Source: an uncultured Eubacterium sp.
Lineage (GTDB): Bacteria; Bacillota; Clostridia; Lachnospirales; Lachnospiraceae
Assembly: GCA_905236225.1 (NCBI GenBank)
Contig: CAJOPM010000177.1
Location: forward strand, 1-20,976
DNA length: 20,976 bases
Direction: 5' to 3'
The first letter of the stretch is position 1, and every line of letters begins with the position of its first letter. This document shows, one piece after another, positions 1 to 7,869 of this stretch. A model generated the notes under the pieces. It saw only the letters and a list, made by a program, of their open reading frames with translations. It was not told where the DNA came from and made no database searches. A program made the translations under genes and the position numbers.

Positions 1-2
1 AC

Positions 3-1010
3 AAAAATGAGGAGAATCCGCTAGAGTATGATGCGGTTATCATTGATGAGGTATCGATGATAGACATATTTCTTATGAACTCCTTGTTAAAGGCGATTGT
101 CCCCGGCACCAGACTGATACTTGTAGGGGATATCAATCAGCTTCCGAGTGTAGGACCTGGGTGTGTACTTAGAGACGTTATCGAATCTGACAGATTCTGC
201 GTGGTGACGCTCGATAAGATTTTTCGTCAGGCGCAAATGAGCGATATTATTGTCAATGCTCATAGGATTAATGCAGGGCAGGAGATTAATCTTGATAACA
301 AGGGTAAAGATTTTTTCTTTTTGGAAAGAGATGATGCGGATACAATTATTAATGTATGTCTGCAGCTCATTAAAAAAAATTTGCCCAAGTATGTTGATGC
401 GCCGCCTACAGACATTCAAGTGCTTTCACCTATGAGAAAGGGAGTGCTTGGAGTAAACCGGCTTAATAAAGTGCTGCAGCGTTATCTCAACCCGCCGGAT
501 AAGGCAAAAGAAGAGATAGACTTCGGAGATGTCATATTTCGTGAGGGCGATAAAGTTATGCAGATAAAGAACGACTATAATCAAGAGTGGGAGATACTCG
601 GGCGAGGCGGATTTGTCGTAGAGACCGGCTGCGGCGTGTTTAACGGAGATATAGGATATATTAAGAGCATCGATACTTATATGGAGAATATGACAATTCT
701 ATTTGATGATGATAGGCTGGCAAGATATCCATTTAAGAATTTGGGTGAGATAGAACATGCTTATGCCATCACTATTCACAAGTCGCAGGGAAGCGAATAT
801 CCGGCAGTTGTGATACCGCTTATTAACGGACCTAAGATGCTCTATAACAGGAATTTGCTATATACTGCGGTTACGCGTGCAAGAAAATGTGTGATCATAG
901 TGGGCGATAAGCAGGCGGTTTGGCAAATGCAGGCAAATACGAGCGGTATAGAAAGGTACAGCGCGCTTTGCGATCGAATAAGTGAAATGTATAAAGATAA
1001 GGGGGAGTAG
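3..1010 (+). CDS. recD2: RecD2-type ATP-dependent DNA helicase, C-terminal part (5' end outside window)
   Basis: Superfamily 1B 5'-3' DNA helicase of the RecD/RecD2 group, acting in DNA repair and recombination. The frame is open from the window edge, so the ATG at 57 is internal: codons 3-56 already encode the Walker B segment AVIIDEVSM. Motifs in order: motif II (DEVS), motif III (GDINQLPSVGPG, the RecD-type form), the PMRKGVLGVNRLN segment, the GDKVMQIKNDY segment of the SH3-like insertion, motif V (TIHKSQGSEY) and motif VI (LLYTAVTRARK). These cover the second half of the ATPase core, about 335 residues of a family that is usually 700-750 long; Walker A and the N-terminal HhH region lie upstream. 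The stop abuts the comF start with no gap, so the two are probably translationally coupled. Absence of RecB/RecC partners nearby favours RecD2 over RecD, but only part of the neighbourhood is visible. Confidence 0.93.
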   Translation, partial: KNEENPLEYDAVIIDEVSMIDIFLMNSLLKAIVPGTRLILVGDINQLPSVGPGCVLRDVIESDRFCVVTLDKIFRQAQMSDIIVNAHRINAGQEINLDNKGKDFFFLERDDADTIINVCLQLIKKNLPKYVDAPPTDIQVLSPMRKGVLGVNRLNKVLQRYLNPPDKAKEEIDFGDVIFREGDKVMQIKNDYNQEWEILGRGGFVVETGCGVFNGDIGYIKSIDTYMENMTILFDDDRLARYPFKNLGEIEHAYAITIHKSQGSEYPAVVIPLINGPKMLYNRNLLYTAVTRARKCVIIVGDKQAVWQMQANTSGIERYSALCDRISEMYKDKGE

Positions 1011-1778
1011 TTGAAAAAGTTATTGTTAAGGGCAGCTGATGGAGTATCGATTATGCTTTATCCGCCGAAGTGCCCGGTGTGTGATGAAATATTATCCGGG
1101 GGCGTTAAGGATTTTTTGGATGATGAAAAAATAAAAGGAGTAAATGCTTGGATTTGCGATAGGTGCAGGGATAATCTTAGTATCATCAAGAGCCCGATCT
1201 GTTTAAAATGCGGACAAAGCATTGATGATAAAAGAGTACAATATTGCGCTGATTGCGCAAGATACGAGCATTCATTTGACGAGGGAAGAGCGCTATGGAA
1301 CTTCAGCCTGGATGCAAGAAGAATCCTGCTTAAATTTAAATATGCTTCTAGAAGAGACTATGGATATTTTATATCCAAAGAATTATACAATCATTATGCG
1401 CATTGGATAAAAAGCAAATCAATTGACTGTATTATACCGATTCCCATTTCTAAAAAAAGATACAGACAAAGAGGGTACAATCAGGCACAGCTAATTGCCC
1501 GGCCGCTTGGTAAGATGCTTGGTATACCGGTGCGAAGTGATCTTTTGCTTCGCAAAAAAAATACAATCAGGCAAAAAGAACTAAGCAGAGTGCAGAGGAA
1601 AAATAATCTTAAGAATGCTTTTTTTATTTCGCAAGATGTAGTAAACTTAAGGGGAGTATTACTTATTGATGATATATTTACCACAGGAAGTACATTGGAT
1701 GCTGCTGCGGAAATACTTAAATGTGGCGGGGTGCATAGCGTATATACACTTTGCGCCGGTGCCGGAAAAAACACTTGA
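1011..1778 (+). CDS. comFC: ComF family protein (ComFC-like phosphoribosyltransferase)
   Basis: ComFC/GntX-type protein linked to DNA uptake and recombination in naturally competent bacteria; the biochemical role is not fully settled. Four Cys pairs (C21/C24, C49/C52, C64/C67, C79/C82) form an N-terminal zinc-binding region. The conserved PIPISKKRYRQRGYNQ stretch is at residues 143-158, and a PRPP-binding loop of phosphoribosyltransferases, LLIDDIFTTGST, at 217-228. Length of 255 residues is normal to slightly long. Translation starts at TTG: the G-rich SD sits at 1001-1007 inside the end of recD2, and the segment leading into LYPPKCPVC is the usual ComF N terminus, so the later ATG at 1053 would remove conserved sequence. 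No ComFA helicase is adjacent; a RecD2 gene precedes it instead. The stop overlaps the SD of the next gene. Confidence 0.93.
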   Translation: MKKLLLRAADGVSIMLYPPKCPVCDEILSGGVKDFLDDEKIKGVNAWICDRCRDNLSIIKSPICLKCGQSIDDKRVQYCADCARYEHSFDEGRALWNFSLDARRILLKFKYASRRDYGYFISKELYNHYAHWIKSKSIDCIIPIPISKKRYRQRGYNQAQLIARPLGKMLGIPVRSDLLLRKKNTIRQKELSRVQRKNNLKNAFFISQDVVNLRGVLLIDDIFTTGSTLDAAAEILKCGGVHSVYTLCAGAGKNT

Positions 1779-1783
1779 GGAGG
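1777..1783 (+). promoter_or_regulatory. Strong ribosome binding site fixing the yvyF-like start
   Basis: GAGGAGG lies 8 bases before the ATG at 1792 and overlaps the comF stop codon (1776-1778). It decides the start at 1792 over in-frame upstream ATGs such as 1666, which lie inside comF and would add an unrelated 42-residue extension before the first zinc knuckle. Confidence 0.85.
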
Positions 1784-1791
1784 CGACTGTT

Positions 1792-2196
1792 ATGGAAGTA
1801 AGAAATTGTAAAAATTGCGGAAGATTGTTTAATTATGCGGGTGGAGCACCAATCTGTTCTTCTTGTAAAAAAGAACTTGAAGATAAGTTTCAGGAAGTAA
1901 AGAAATATATCCAAGACAATAAAGCTGCTACAATAGATATGGTAGCTGAGGAGACAGATACTCCTGTTAAGCAGATTAAGCAATGGATTAAAGAAGAAAG
2001 ATTAGTATTGTCTAATCCTTCAGCATCGGGTGTGACCTGTGAGATATGCGGAGAGCCTATTACCACAGGTAGATACTGTGAAGCATGTAAAGCTAAGACG
2101 CAGGGCGATATTGCATCTGCGATAGATAAAAAGGAGCCGGCCAGGCCTAAGAAAAAAGAGAGAGAGAATCCTCGCATGCGTTTCTTGGACAAGTAA
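1792..2196 (+). CDS. yvyF: YvyF-type flagellar operon protein with two zinc knuckles
   Basis: A 134-residue protein of the family known as flagellar operon protein YvyF (TIGR03826 type), which in Bacillus sits between comFC and flgM. Its molecular function is not established; DNA or protein binding is plausible. Two treble-clef-like Cys clusters bracket the protein: C6/C9 with C22/C25, and C83/C86 with C96/C99. Between them, residues about 33-75 form a helical segment (EVKKYIQDN, then VAEETDTPVKQIKQWI) resembling a helix-turn-helix. The C terminus is basic (RPKKKERENPR), consistent with nucleic-acid contact. Gene order comF-yvyF is conserved with Bacillus, but no flgM or flagellar gene follows here. 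The family match is by motif layout and context. Confidence 0.82.
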   Translation: MEVRNCKNCGRLFNYAGGAPICSSCKKELEDKFQEVKKYIQDNKAATIDMVAEETDTPVKQIKQWIKEERLVLSNPSASGVTCEICGEPITTGRYCEACKAKTQGDIASAIDKKEPARPKKKERENPRMRFLDK

Positions 2197-2217
2197 TAAA
2201 CGGCGCATTATATTACT

Positions 2218-2661
2218 ATGGTAAATGAAGAAAAAGTCAAACAAATGACAAAACTTGCCATATACGAAAAAGAACACGGCAGATCAAAGATTGCCATAAG
2301 CAGATGTTATCGCTGGGATTATGTGAGTATCCAGGCCGTAAAGACCTGGATATTTGCATCTGTCTCTTATGCGATGCTTTGCGGTGTAATATTAGGAAGC
2401 AATCTTTTTGATATTACTGATATATTTCTTGATATGGGGGCAAAGGTATCTGCAATATATTTATTTATTATGTATATAGTCTTTTGCATGATCTTTTTGC
2501 TTATAGGTTTTGTCGTCTACAACGTAAGATATACGTCTAGCTTAAAGAGCGTCCTTAAATATAATGAGGAACTTATGAAGCTCTACGATTTGTATGTCGC
2601 CGAAGAAGAAGCTCTTCAAGAACCGTCGGTAGACATTGAAGATATTGTAGATCTTGATTAA
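2218..2661 (+). CDS. Small two-helix membrane protein of unknown function
   Basis: Not recognised. It is a 147-residue protein with a basic, polar N-terminal segment (1-40), two hydrophobic segments at about 41-62 and 78-102 joined by a short acidic loop, and a C-terminal tail that starts basic, includes a probable helix (LKYNEELMKLYDLYVAEEEA) and ends very acidic. The predicted topology is N and C termini inside. No catalytic motif or signal peptide is visible. It lies 21 bases after yvyF and 42 bases before another membrane-protein gene, so it is probably co-transcribed. The SD is weak for the ATG at 2218; the ATG at 2245 is an alternative that keeps both helices. The codon use looks like that of its neighbours, so it is likely a real gene. 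Confidence 0.7.
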   Translation: MVNEEKVKQMTKLAIYEKEHGRSKIAISRCYRWDYVSIQAVKTWIFASVSYAMLCGVILGSNLFDITDIFLDMGAKVSAIYLFIMYIVFCMIFLLIGFVVYNVRYTSSLKSVLKYNEELMKLYDLYVAEEEALQEPSVDIEDIVDLD

Positions 2662-2703
2662 GATGCGTAAATTGTTGCATAGATTAACATACAGGGAGAA
2701 TTT

Positions 2704-3645
2704 ATGGCCGCCGTTTTAGAGCTTCGCGAACATATACTTAATTTTTATAGAGCCAGAAAAAGGTTGTTGGATATAATTATTAAATTTATTCTAGCTTTTT
2801 TCACATTTCTGATTATAAATATTAATATTGGATATATGAGCCGATTGGACAATGTTTTTTTGATAATTGTTCTTTCGGTTATTTGTGCGTTTCTGCCTAT
2901 GAACGTTACACTTTTAGTTGCGGCTGTGTTGGTTGTTGTGCATCTTTATGCGTTATCGATTGTGGCTGCATTGATGGCAGCAGTTATTTTTATAATAGCG
3001 CTTCTGCTTTATTTCGGATTTTCGCCTAAACATGGCTGGAAAGTCTTATATACACCGGTTTTATACACAATTAAACTGCCGTATATTATGCCCCTTAGTG
3101 CAGGTGTTACGGCAAGCCCGATCTCGCTTATTCCGATATGTATAGGTATTGTTATCTATTATTATCTTTCAGGGATTAAAGCAAGCGCACCTTTATACCG
3201 TCAGGCTTCGGAAGATTCATTTGAGATGCTGCTTACCACGGTTAAGCTGATATTTGCCAATCCCAGACTGTTTGCAGAGATAGCCGTTGTGATTGTAACT
3301 ATGGTTATAGTTATGGCAATTGGCAAGCTTTCGTTTAATCATTCAAAGAGCGCAGCTATAGCTGCAGGAGCGGTGCTTAATCTGGTGGCAAATCTTTTAA
3401 TATGTGTCTACTTTAATGATACATCCGGCGTTCCGGCTGTTATTATCGGTGAAGCTGTATGTACAGTTGTAGCTTATATTGTTCAATTTATGCTTATTAC
3501 CATGGATTACAGCAGGGCAGAATACGTTCAGTTTGAGGATGATGAGTATTACTACTATGTTAAGGCAATACCCAAATCATCAGTTAGTATAGAAAGAAAA
3601 TTGGTTAAACACTATAACAAACCGGAGAAAGAAGAGAGGGAATAG
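2704..3645 (+). CDS. Polytopic membrane protein upstream of cdaA, unknown function
   Basis: Not recognised. A 313-residue integral membrane protein with roughly eight hydrophobic segments (about 20-40, 48-64, 66-84, 86-107, 138-157, 190-208, 217-238 and 243-267) and a cytoplasmic C-terminal tail that starts acidic and tyrosine-rich (EDDEYYYYVKAIP) and ends basic then acidic. It is too hydrophobic and too poor in charged motifs to suggest an enzyme site; no ATP-binding or transporter signature is visible. The start ATG at 2704 has a clear SD (GGGAG at 2695-2699). The stop directly abuts the cdaA ATG, so expression is tightly coupled to cyclic-di-AMP synthesis. By position it may be a membrane partner or regulator of CdaA/YbbR; that is inference from adjacency only. 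Confidence 0.78.
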   Translation: MAAVLELREHILNFYRARKRLLDIIIKFILAFFTFLIININIGYMSRLDNVFLIIVLSVICAFLPMNVTLLVAAVLVVVHLYALSIVAALMAAVIFIIALLLYFGFSPKHGWKVLYTPVLYTIKLPYIMPLSAGVTASPISLIPICIGIVIYYYLSGIKASAPLYRQASEDSFEMLLTTVKLIFANPRLFAEIAVVIVTMVIVMAIGKLSFNHSKSAAIAAGAVLNLVANLLICVYFNDTSGVPAVIIGEAVCTVVAYIVQFMLITMDYSRAEYVQFEDDEYYYYVKAIPKSSVSIERKLVKHYNKPEKEERE

Positions 3646-4575
3646 ATGAGCACATTGGTATCAAAGATAATTGCATTTCAACAGAATTATCTGTTTTGGC
3701 TTCACATACCGCATGTGACCATTACGGATATTATTGAAATTGCCATAATAGCTTATCTTTTTTATCATGTCATAGTCTGGGTCAAATCAACAAGAGCATG
3801 GGCCTTGTTTAAAGGACTTCTTATTATATTGATATTTGTGCTAATAGCTGCAGTATTCCAGATGAATGAAATACTCTGGCTTGCAGGAAAGATATTGAAT
3901 TTTGGTGTAATCGCTGTTATAGTAGTATTTCAGCCGGAACTTAGAAGAGCACTTGAGTCGCTTGGCAAGAAGAAGTTTTTGGTTTCATTTTTGCAGCTTG
4001 ATTTTTTGAGAACTACAGAAAAAAGGTTTTCAGACAGGACAGTGCAAGACACCGTAAGTGCCTGCTATGATATGGGCGCGGTTAAGACAGGTGCGCTCAT
4101 AGTTATAGAACAAAATCTTCAGCTCGCAGAGGTTGTAAGAACTGGCATAGAGCTTGATGGCGTTTTGTCATATCAACTTTTACTTAATATATTCGAGCAC
4201 AATACACCACTTCATGACGGTGCAATAGTAGTCAGAGGAGATAGGATTGTAGCGGCCACGTGCTATTTGCCGCTCTCAGACAATATGGAGCTTAGCAAAG
4301 AGCTTGGCACGAGGCACAGAGCAGCTGTAGGTATGAGCGAAGTTTCTGATGCACTTATAATAGTTGTTTCAGAAGAGACAGGAGCTGTATCAACAGCTTA
4401 TCATGGTGTAATCAGCAGAGATATTACGCCAAAGCAGCTAAAAGAAAAGATTATATCTCTTGAGTTTGTAAAGGAAGAGGATAACAAGAAGGGGCGTTTT
4501 AGAAAGAAAAAAAGCGACGCTTCCATACCGGAGGATAATAATGAATCCGAAGAGAGTGAGGAGGCTATGAAATGA
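3646..4575 (+). CDS. cdaA: Diadenylate cyclase CdaA (c-di-AMP synthase)
   Basis: Membrane-bound enzyme making cyclic di-AMP from two ATP; this messenger controls potassium and osmolyte balance and cell-wall homeostasis in Firmicutes. Three N-terminal membrane segments (about 28-46, 56-71 and 80-96) precede the DisA_N-type cyclase domain (about 100-270). Both catalytic signatures are present: DGA at 191-193 and RHR at 223-225 (GTRHRAAVG). The C-terminal tail after about 275 is strongly charged (a KKGRFRKKK patch, then Glu/Ser/Asn-rich) and longer than in the 273-residue Bacillus CdaA. ATG at 3646 follows an SD-like GAGAGG at 3634-3639. Its TGA overlaps the ybbR ATG (ATGA at 4572-4575), the classic cdaA-cdaR coupling. 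A glmS gene is also in the window but 14 kb downstream; the Bacillus-type cdaA-cdaR-glmM run is not continued by glmM here. Confidence 0.96.
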   Translation: MSTLVSKIIAFQQNYLFWLHIPHVTITDIIEIAIIAYLFYHVIVWVKSTRAWALFKGLLIILIFVLIAAVFQMNEILWLAGKILNFGVIAVIVVFQPELRRALESLGKKKFLVSFLQLDFLRTTEKRFSDRTVQDTVSACYDMGAVKTGALIVIEQNLQLAEVVRTGIELDGVLSYQLLLNIFEHNTPLHDGAIVVRGDRIVAATCYLPLSDNMELSKELGTRHRAAVGMSEVSDALIIVVSEETGAVSTAYHGVISRDITPKQLKEKIISLEFVKEEDNKKGRFRKKKSDASIPEDNNESEESEEAMK

Positions 4576-5870
4576 AAAAAGTCATAGGCGTGATCACCAA
4601 GAATTTCGGATTTAAAATATTGGCGGTCATATTTGCTATATTTTTCTGGATGATTATTGTAAATGTCAATGATCCTGATATATCAAAGCAGTTTTCTGTA
4701 GCGGCAACAATCGAAAATGAAGAAGTTATAGAAAATATGGGCAAGGTTTATGAGGTGCTTGACGATAGCGACATTGCTGTATTTACCGTGTCCGGGAGCC
4801 GCTCGGTAATAGAGGAATTATCTGCATCTGATTTTACAGTAACAGCTGATATGAGTCAGATACAGGGAATGTCTTTAGTGCCGATTGAGGTGAGCGCCCA
4901 AAGATATGCAAACAGAATTACCATTACCAAGGTTAACCAGAACATGCAGGTAAGCGTTGAGGATGCACTAAGTGAACAGTTCGTTATTTCGGCTGAAACG
5001 ACAGGTACTCCCGCGGACGGTTATGCCGTAGAGAGTGTATCGGTTTCGCCTAATGTTATTACGGTAAGCGGCGCCGAGTCAGTAGTATCACAGATCAAGA
5101 GCGTTACGGCTACAATTAATGTAGGAAATGTAAGCACTGATGTTACGGACAAGGTTGCTCCCGTATTTTATGATGAAGACGGTAATGTGGTAGATTCGGA
5201 TAATCTTACGCTTAACCGCAAGAAAGTCAAGATAACGGCAACTCTTACAAGTAAGTCAGAGGTGCCGGTAGTATATGAGACGAATGAGACGCCGCAGGAT
5301 GGATATGTTATCTCTTCTATTTTGTGCTCGCCTGAGAAGGTGGCGCTAACAGGTGATTCTTCTATACTAGAAGGACTTGAGCAGATTAGCATACCGCAAA
5401 GCGCTATAGATGTATCGTCTCTTACGAAGGAAACCTCATTTGACATAGATATTACGAATTATCTTCCTGAAGGAGTCAGCCTTGAGGATTCGGATGATTC
5501 GATTGTAACTGTAATAGTCAGCATCGATGCAATGCAGGAAAAAAGCATTACGATTGACAGTGATAATATAGAGATTTCAAATCTTGATTCGGATTATGAG
5601 CTTTCATTTGAGGATGATAATTACAAGTTCAGTATTCAAGGCTCGAAGGAACAGCTAAGCGCCTTATCGGATGAAGATATCACCGTATCTATAGATGCAA
5701 GCGGTTTAGAGGAAGGAAGTCACAGCGTCAAGGTGAGTATAGATTTAGGACAGTCACAATGCAGCGTTGTATCATCACCTTCTATTACGGTTGTACTTAA
5801 GAAGATAGACCAAGATGAAGATGCGCAGCAGGATTCTTCGCAGGATACTGATGAAGATAACAACACTTGA
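4572..5870 (+). CDS. cdaR: YbbR/CdaR domain protein, regulator of CdaA
   Basis: Single-pass membrane protein with extracytoplasmic YbbR repeats, known in other Firmicutes to bind CdaA and modulate its activity. Residues about 12-32 form the membrane anchor (GFKILAVIFAIFFWMIIVNV); the rest is predicted outside. About four YbbR-type beta-rich repeats follow, near 38-130, 137-222, 226-312 and 318-408, each carrying hydrophobic V-x-G or I-x-G turns (for example FTVSGS, ITVSGAE, VALTGDS, FSIQGSK). The tail, from about 412, is Asp/Gln-rich and probably disordered. Length of 432 is in the usual range. It overlaps cdaA by 4 bases. Symbol assigned from domain type and coupling to cdaA. Confidence 0.93.
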   Translation: MKKVIGVITKNFGFKILAVIFAIFFWMIIVNVNDPDISKQFSVAATIENEEVIENMGKVYEVLDDSDIAVFTVSGSRSVIEELSASDFTVTADMSQIQGMSLVPIEVSAQRYANRITITKVNQNMQVSVEDALSEQFVISAETTGTPADGYAVESVSVSPNVITVSGAESVVSQIKSVTATINVGNVSTDVTDKVAPVFYDEDGNVVDSDNLTLNRKKVKITATLTSKSEVPVVYETNETPQDGYVISSILCSPEKVALTGDSSILEGLEQISIPQSAIDVSSLTKETSFDIDITNYLPEGVSLEDSDDSIVTVIVSIDAMQEKSITIDSDNIEISNLDSDYELSFEDDNYKFSIQGSKEQLSALSDEDITVSIDASGLEEGSHSVKVSIDLGQSQCSVVSSPSITVVLKKIDQDEDAQQDSSQDTDEDNNT

Positions 5871-5890
5871 GATAGTTTGAGGAATATAAT

Positions 5891-6154
5891 ATGGTTAGTC
5901 AAAAAGCAACAATAGTTAATGCCACGGGACTTCATGTAAGACCGGCAGGAATTTTATGCGAAGAGTCAATGAAGTATAAGTCTAAAATCAGTTTCAAATT
6001 CAAGGACAATATAGTTAATGCAAAAAGCGTCCTTAGTGTATTAGGGGCTTGCGTAAAAGCCGGAGATGAAGTAGAGTTCTTTTGTGAAGGAACAGACGAA
6101 GAAGAAGCTCTTAAGGGCATCATAGAATTAGTAGCAGACGGATTTGGAGAGTAG
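5891..6154 (+). CDS. ptsH: HPr, phosphocarrier protein of the PTS
   Basis: Small cytoplasmic phosphocarrier that takes phosphate from Enzyme I at His15 and passes it to sugar-specific EIIA proteins; in Firmicutes HPr kinase also phosphorylates Ser46 for CcpA-dependent catabolite control. The 87-residue protein has GLHVRPAG at 13-20 with His15 and Arg17, and NAKSVLSVLG at 43-52 with Ser46. Both sites being intact argues for true HPr rather than Crh, which lacks His15. No ptsI follows, so the PTS is split in this genome or HPr serves mainly regulation. SD GAGGA at 5879-5883 precedes the ATG. It is 20 bases after ybbR and 15 before leuA, so probably in the same transcription unit. Confidence 0.94.
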   Translation: MVSQKATIVNATGLHVRPAGILCEESMKYKSKISFKFKDNIVNAKSVLSVLGACVKAGDEVEFFCEGTDEEEALKGIIELVADGFGE

Positions 6155-6169
6155 TGGAGCAAAACAGAT

Positions 6170-7849
6170 ATGAAGAATTGTAACAGATATAAGAGAAACC
6201 CGGTAATTGATTTTCCCCAAAGAACATGGCCAAACAAGGAGATACTTAAGGCTCCGAGGTGGTGCAGTGTTGATTTAAGGGACGGCAATCAGGCGCTCGT
6301 TGAGCCTATGAATGTCGAGGAAAAACTAGAGATGTTTAATCTCCTTATAAAGCTGGGATTTAAAGAAATAGAAATTGGATTTCCGGCAGCCTCGCAGCTT
6401 GAATACGATTTCTTAAGAGAGCTTGTATATGAGAAAATGATTCCGTCTGATGTAAGACTTCAGGTGTTGACACAGTGCAGAGAGCACCTTATAGACAGGA
6501 CGTTTACCGCTATAGAAGGAATAGAAAATGTCATTGTCCATATTTATAATTCAACGTCTACTCTTCAAAGAGACGTAGTTTTTAATATGGATAGGGAAGG
6601 TATTAAGCAGATAGCGATCGACGGCACGAAAATGGTTAAAGAAAGAGCTGCATCTTTTGACGGAAGCATTCAGCTTGAATATTCGCCGGAAAGTTTTACA
6701 GGAACTGAGCTTGATTTTGCTCTTGATATTTGCACCGCTGTACAAAAAACGTGGGATAGGGCAAACGATCTTCCGATTATTTTTAATCTTCCGGCGACGG
6801 TAGAGATGAACACACCGAATGTTTACGCAGATCAGATAGAGTGGATGAGCACTCATTTTGAAGACAGAGATAATGTTATATTAAGTCTTCATCCTCACAA
6901 TGACAGAGGTACGGGAGTGGCGGCAACAGAGCTTGGACTTCTTGCCGGCGCAGACCGTGTGGAGGGAACATTGTTTGGCAATGGTGAGCGTACCGGAAAT
7001 GTAGATATACTTACTATTGCATATAATATGTTCTCACAGGGAATAGATCCTAATCTTAATCTTGAAGATATCAAAGAGATTATTCAGGTTTACGAGCGCT
7101 GCTCTAAAATGCAGGTGCCTCCAAGGCACCCGTATGGCGGTAAATTGGTATTTACAGCTTTTTCAGGTTCGCATCAGGATGCAATAAACAAAGGCGAGCA
7201 TGCACTTAAAGAACGCAAATCAGAACACTGGGAAGTTCCGTATCTTCCAATTGATCCTGCGGACATAGGAAGAGAATATGAGCCGGTTGTCAGAATCAAC
7301 AGTCAGTCCGGTAAAGGCGGAGTGGCATTTGTTATGGATTCAAACTTTGGATATAAGCTTCCAAAGGCTATGCACAAAGAGTTTGCAGACGTAATACAAA
7401 AGATTTCCGAAAAACTCGGAACAGAGGTAATGCCGCAGACCATAAAGGATGCTTTTGATAAAGAATATCTTCAGCAATGCAGCCCCTATGAGTTTGTAAA
7501 AGTAAAGGTAGAAGATTCTGCAGATGATAGTGCACATGCAGTTGTTACCTTTAAGTATAAAGGTCAGGAAATGAGCTGTGAGTCTGATGGTAACGGACCT
7601 TTAAATGCCGTAAGACATGCTCTCTCAAATGAGATTGATATGAATGTCAGAGTTCTTGATTATTCGGAACATGCGCTTGGCGCCGGTTCAGAGGCGAAGG
7701 CAGCAGCCTATATACATATTAAGAATTTGGATACCAATGAAGATACATTCGGAGTTGGAGTAAGTTCAAATATCACTAAAGCATCTGTAAGAGCAATGTT
7801 TAGCGGACTTAACAGACTTATTGCAAAAAAAGAGCGAGACTTGAAATAG
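6170..7849 (+). CDS. leuA: 2-isopropylmalate synthase, long (type 2) form
   Basis: Condenses acetyl-CoA with 2-ketoisovalerate to give 2-isopropylmalate, the first committed step of leucine synthesis. The TIM-barrel catalytic domain shows DLRDGNQA at 35-42 (Arg37 and metal-binding Asp38), GFKEIEIGFPAAS at 63-75 and HPHNDRGTG at 241-249 (metal-binding His241 and His243), then LFGNGERTGNVD at 268-279. The C-terminal region (about 430-555) matches the allosteric LeuA dimer domain that normally binds leucine, with AGSEAKAAAY near its end. Length of 559 fits the yeast/Corynebacterium-like LeuA2 branch rather than the roughly 510-residue type 1. Other leu genes are absent nearby, and the 15-base gap to HPr leaves no room for a T-box or leucine attenuator, so control is probably by feedback inhibition and by the operon promoter. 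Confidence 0.96.
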   Translation: MKNCNRYKRNPVIDFPQRTWPNKEILKAPRWCSVDLRDGNQALVEPMNVEEKLEMFNLLIKLGFKEIEIGFPAASQLEYDFLRELVYEKMIPSDVRLQVLTQCREHLIDRTFTAIEGIENVIVHIYNSTSTLQRDVVFNMDREGIKQIAIDGTKMVKERAASFDGSIQLEYSPESFTGTELDFALDICTAVQKTWDRANDLPIIFNLPATVEMNTPNVYADQIEWMSTHFEDRDNVILSLHPHNDRGTGVAATELGLLAGADRVEGTLFGNGERTGNVDILTIAYNMFSQGIDPNLNLEDIKEIIQVYERCSKMQVPPRHPYGGKLVFTAFSGSHQDAINKGEHALKERKSEHWEVPYLPIDPADIGREYEPVVRINSQSGKGGVAFVMDSNFGYKLPKAMHKEFADVIQKISEKLGTEVMPQTIKDAFDKEYLQQCSPYEFVKVKVEDSADDSAHAVVTFKYKGQEMSCESDGNGPLNAVRHALSNEIDMNVRVLDYSEHALGAGSEAKAAAYIHIKNLDTNEDTFGVGVSSNITKASVRAMFSGLNRLIAKKERDLK

Positions 7850-7853
7850 CTTT

Positions 7854-7863
7854 GGGAGAGGAA
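7854..7863 (+). promoter_or_regulatory. Ribosome binding site fixing the sugar transferase start
   Basis: GGGAGAGGAA lies 6 bases before the ATG at 7870. It supports ATG 7870 over the in-frame TTG at 7852, which would place the SD inside the coding sequence and has no SD of its own. Confidence 0.8.
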
Positions 7864-7869
7864 CTAATA

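Noticed and set aside
57..59. ATG at 57 as the start of the helicase gene
   Set aside because: The same frame is open to the window edge and encodes the Walker B segment immediately upstream, so the gene is truncated by the window rather than starting here.
1666..1791. Upstream start for the yvyF-like gene
   Set aside because: It lies in comF in another frame and adds an unrelated extension; a GAGGAGG site points to ATG 1792.
5891..6154. Crh-like regulatory paralogue of HPr
   Set aside because: His15 is present along with Ser46, so it can act as a normal phosphocarrier.
6155..6169. T-box or leucine attenuator before leuA
   Set aside because: The gap from HPr is only 15 bases and holds just a ribosome binding site.
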